Source of the DNA: an uncultured Lachnospiraceae bacterium
GTDB lineage: Bacteria; Bacillota; Clostridia; Lachnospirales; Lachnospiraceae
Assembly: GCA_946627575.1 (NCBI GenBank)
Contig: CAMOVS010000098.1
Coordinates: forward strand, 1-5,786
Length of the DNA stretch: 5,786 nt
Reading direction: 5' to 3'
Shown: in pieces, positions 4,397 through 5,786 of the stretch
Position numbering within the stretch: the stretch's first letter is position 1
Layout: every line of letters starts with the position of its first letter
Position numbers and translations under genes: made by a program
The notes under the pieces: model-generated
The model's database searches: none
Seen by the model: only the letters and a program-made list of their open reading frames with translations
Told to the model about the DNA's origin: nothing

Positions 4397-5786
4397 ATGA
4401 TCAGTAAGAATCAGGAGATCTCAGTCAGTATTGTTGATTACACCCGTGAAGGGGAAGGAATCGGCAAGTGGGAGGGGGTCCCCTTTTTCATTAAAGATAC
4501 CGTGATTGGGGACCAGGTGGAGGCCGTTGTTACCAAGGTTAAAAAGAACTATGGCTATGCCAGATTGAAAAAGGTCCTTTCACCGTCAGCTGACAGAATT
4601 GAAGCCCCCTGTCCCGTAGCCCGCCAGTGCGGGGGCTGCAGGATCCAGCAGATGGCTTATGACAAACAGGTTGCCTTTAAACGGTCCCAGGTGATCAACT
4701 GCCTGGAACGGATTGGTGGATTTGAATCCGTGGAAGGCATCACGGAGGAGGCCCTGGGCATGGATCACCCCTGGCATTACAGGAACAAGGCCCAGTACCC
4801 TGTCGGCTATGACCGGCAGGGAAATATCATAGCCGGCTTTTATGCCGGACGAACCCATCACATAATACCTAATGAAGACTGTCTGATCCAGGCCAAAGGA
4901 AATGACCGGATTCTTAGAGTGATTCTGGACCACATGGAGAATCATCATATACCTCCTTATGACGAGAAGACAGGCCGGGGTCTGGTAAGACATATCTATA
5001 CCCGGATCGGATTTGCCACCGGGCAGATTATGGTCTGTCTTGTTCTGAAAGGACAGGCGGAGGAGTTCGAAGATCTGGGTGGCCTTACAGAACAGCTGGC
5101 CGGAATTCCCGGAATGACATCGATTATTGTAAATGTTAATAAAGAAAAGACCAACCGGATTCTGGGAGATTCCTGCCTGACCGTATGGGGCAAGGATGAG
5201 ATAGAAGATGAGATCGGTGGCGTTCGATTTCTCATCGGACCCAGGTCCTTTTATCAGGTGAACCCGGTTCAGACCCGGGTGCTCTACAGCAAAGCTCTGG
5301 AATATGCCGGCCTGACCGGCGGTGAGACTGTCTGGGACCTTTATTGCGGGATCGGGACCATTTCCCTTTTCCTCGCCCGCAGGGCCGGCAAAGTAACCGG
5401 TGTTGAGATTGTGCCGGAAGCCATCCATGATGCCAGACGCAATGCCCGGCTCAATCATATCGATAATGTTGAATTCCATGTAGGTAAGGCGGAGGAGGTC
5501 GCTCCGGTTTTGTGTGAAGACCAGGGTGGAAAACCTGATGTGATCGTGGTAGATCCTCCAAGAAAAGGCTGTGACAGGACTCTGCTGGATACCATCCTTT
5601 CCCTTCGGCCTGACCGGGTGGTTTATGTAAGCTGCGATCCCGGAACATTGGCCAGAGACCTTAGGATCCTCTGCCAGGATAGTTATCACCTGGATAAGGT
5701 GGCGGTGGTAGACCAGTTTTGCCATTCGTGCCATGTGGAAGCCGTTACACTTCTTGAACGGGTGAGCAGCCAAAAAGCAGATTCTT
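4397..5786 (+). CDS. rlmD: 23S rRNA (uracil-C5)-methyltransferase RlmD/RlmCD type (3' end outside window)
   Basis: At least 463 residues are visible and the frame is still open at the right edge. B. subtilis RlmCD (YefA) has about 459, so only a short tail should be missing. Order of parts: TRAM RNA-binding domain (about 8-60); iron-sulfur cysteines C72, C78 and C81 (CPVARQCGGC) plus C162 in NEDCLIQ; the SFYQVNP segment; a SAM-binding loop with D314-LYCGIGT; the DPPRKGCD motif at D386; nucleophile C413 in YVSCDPGTLARD; and the general base E448 in HVEAVTLLE. All catalytic and cluster residues of the TrmA/RumA family are present. It methylates uracil C5 in 23S rRNA. E. coli RlmD acts on U1939, while Gram-positive RlmCD acts on both U747 and U1939, and sequence alone cannot tell which applies here. 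Starts at 4370 or 4376 would add nine or seven residues. It is the second gene of the yhaM-like unit. Confidence 0.95.
   Translation, partial: MISKNQEISVSIVDYTREGEGIGKWEGVPFFIKDTVIGDQVEAVVTKVKKNYGYARLKKVLSPSADRIEAPCPVARQCGGCRIQQMAYDKQVAFKRSQVINCLERIGGFESVEGITEEALGMDHPWHYRNKAQYPVGYDRQGNIIAGFYAGRTHHIIPNEDCLIQAKGNDRILRVILDHMENHHIPPYDEKTGRGLVRHIYTRIGFATGQIMVCLVLKGQAEEFEDLGGLTEQLAGIPGMTSIIVNVNKEKTNRILGDSCLTVWGKDEIEDEIGGVRFLIGPRSFYQVNPVQTRVLYSKALEYAGLTGGETVWDLYCGIGTISLFLARRAGKVTGVEIVPEAIHDARRNARLNHIDNVEFHVGKAEEVAPVLCEDQGGKPDVIVVDPPRKGCDRTLLDTILSLRPDRVVYVSCDPGTLARDLRILCQDSYHLDKVAVVDQFCHSCHVEAVTLLERVSSQKADS

Noticed and set aside
4586..5773. A 395-residue open frame on the minus strand opposite the methyltransferase gene
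   Set aside because: It lies wholly antisense to a gene with every catalytic motif intact. Its translation shows no recognisable domain, and long antisense frames are common in mid-GC coding DNA.

Overview
The window reads as a chromosomal housekeeping segment from a mid-GC Gram-positive anaerobe of the class Clostridia. Lachnospiraceae or a close relative is my best guess. This rests on the gene types (MutS2 with a C-terminal Smr domain, a YhaM-type OB-fold + HD exonuclease, a TrmA/RumA-family rRNA methyltransferase with a TRAM domain), on Gram-positive style Shine-Dalgarno sites, and on AT-rich intergenic promoters set in moderately GC-rich genes. No mobile element, CRISPR array, tRNA or rRNA gene is visible.

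Layout: (1) positions 1-107 hold the last 34 codons of a plus-strand gene I cannot identify. (2) Positions 108-305 are a convergent intergenic region with two GC-rich hairpins, one of them a probable bidirectional terminator. (3) mutS2 occupies 306-2726 on the minus strand. (4) A 98-bp AT-rich gap with small repeats separates it from (5) an acylphosphatase gene at 2825-3115, also minus. (6) Positions 3116-3399 are a divergent promoter region. The minus promoter gives a leader of about 95 nt containing a long inverted repeat just upstream of the acylphosphatase ribosome-binding site. The plus promoter gives a leader of about 80 nt in front of (7) a yhaM-like gene (3400-4356). (8) After 40 nt follows an RlmD/RlmCD-type 23S rRNA uracil-C5 methyltransferase (4397 to the window edge), still open at the end but only a few residues short of its expected C-terminus.

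Acylphosphatase and mutS2 share a strand and may be co-transcribed. The yhaM-like gene and the methyltransferase form a second, divergent unit. Three of the four main genes act on RNA or ribosomes, or plausibly do: MutS2 (recombination control, and ribosome rescue in Bacillus subtilis), YhaM (3'-5' exonuclease) and RlmD. This may be no more than ordinary housekeeping clustering.

I see no clearly new multi-gene system. The points worth a second look are small: an Smr domain whose LDLR-type catalytic motif reads INILG, a structured leader before the acylphosphatase gene, an ambiguous start for the yhaM-like gene that depends on which promoter is used, and a mutS2 start with no Shine-Dalgarno sequence.
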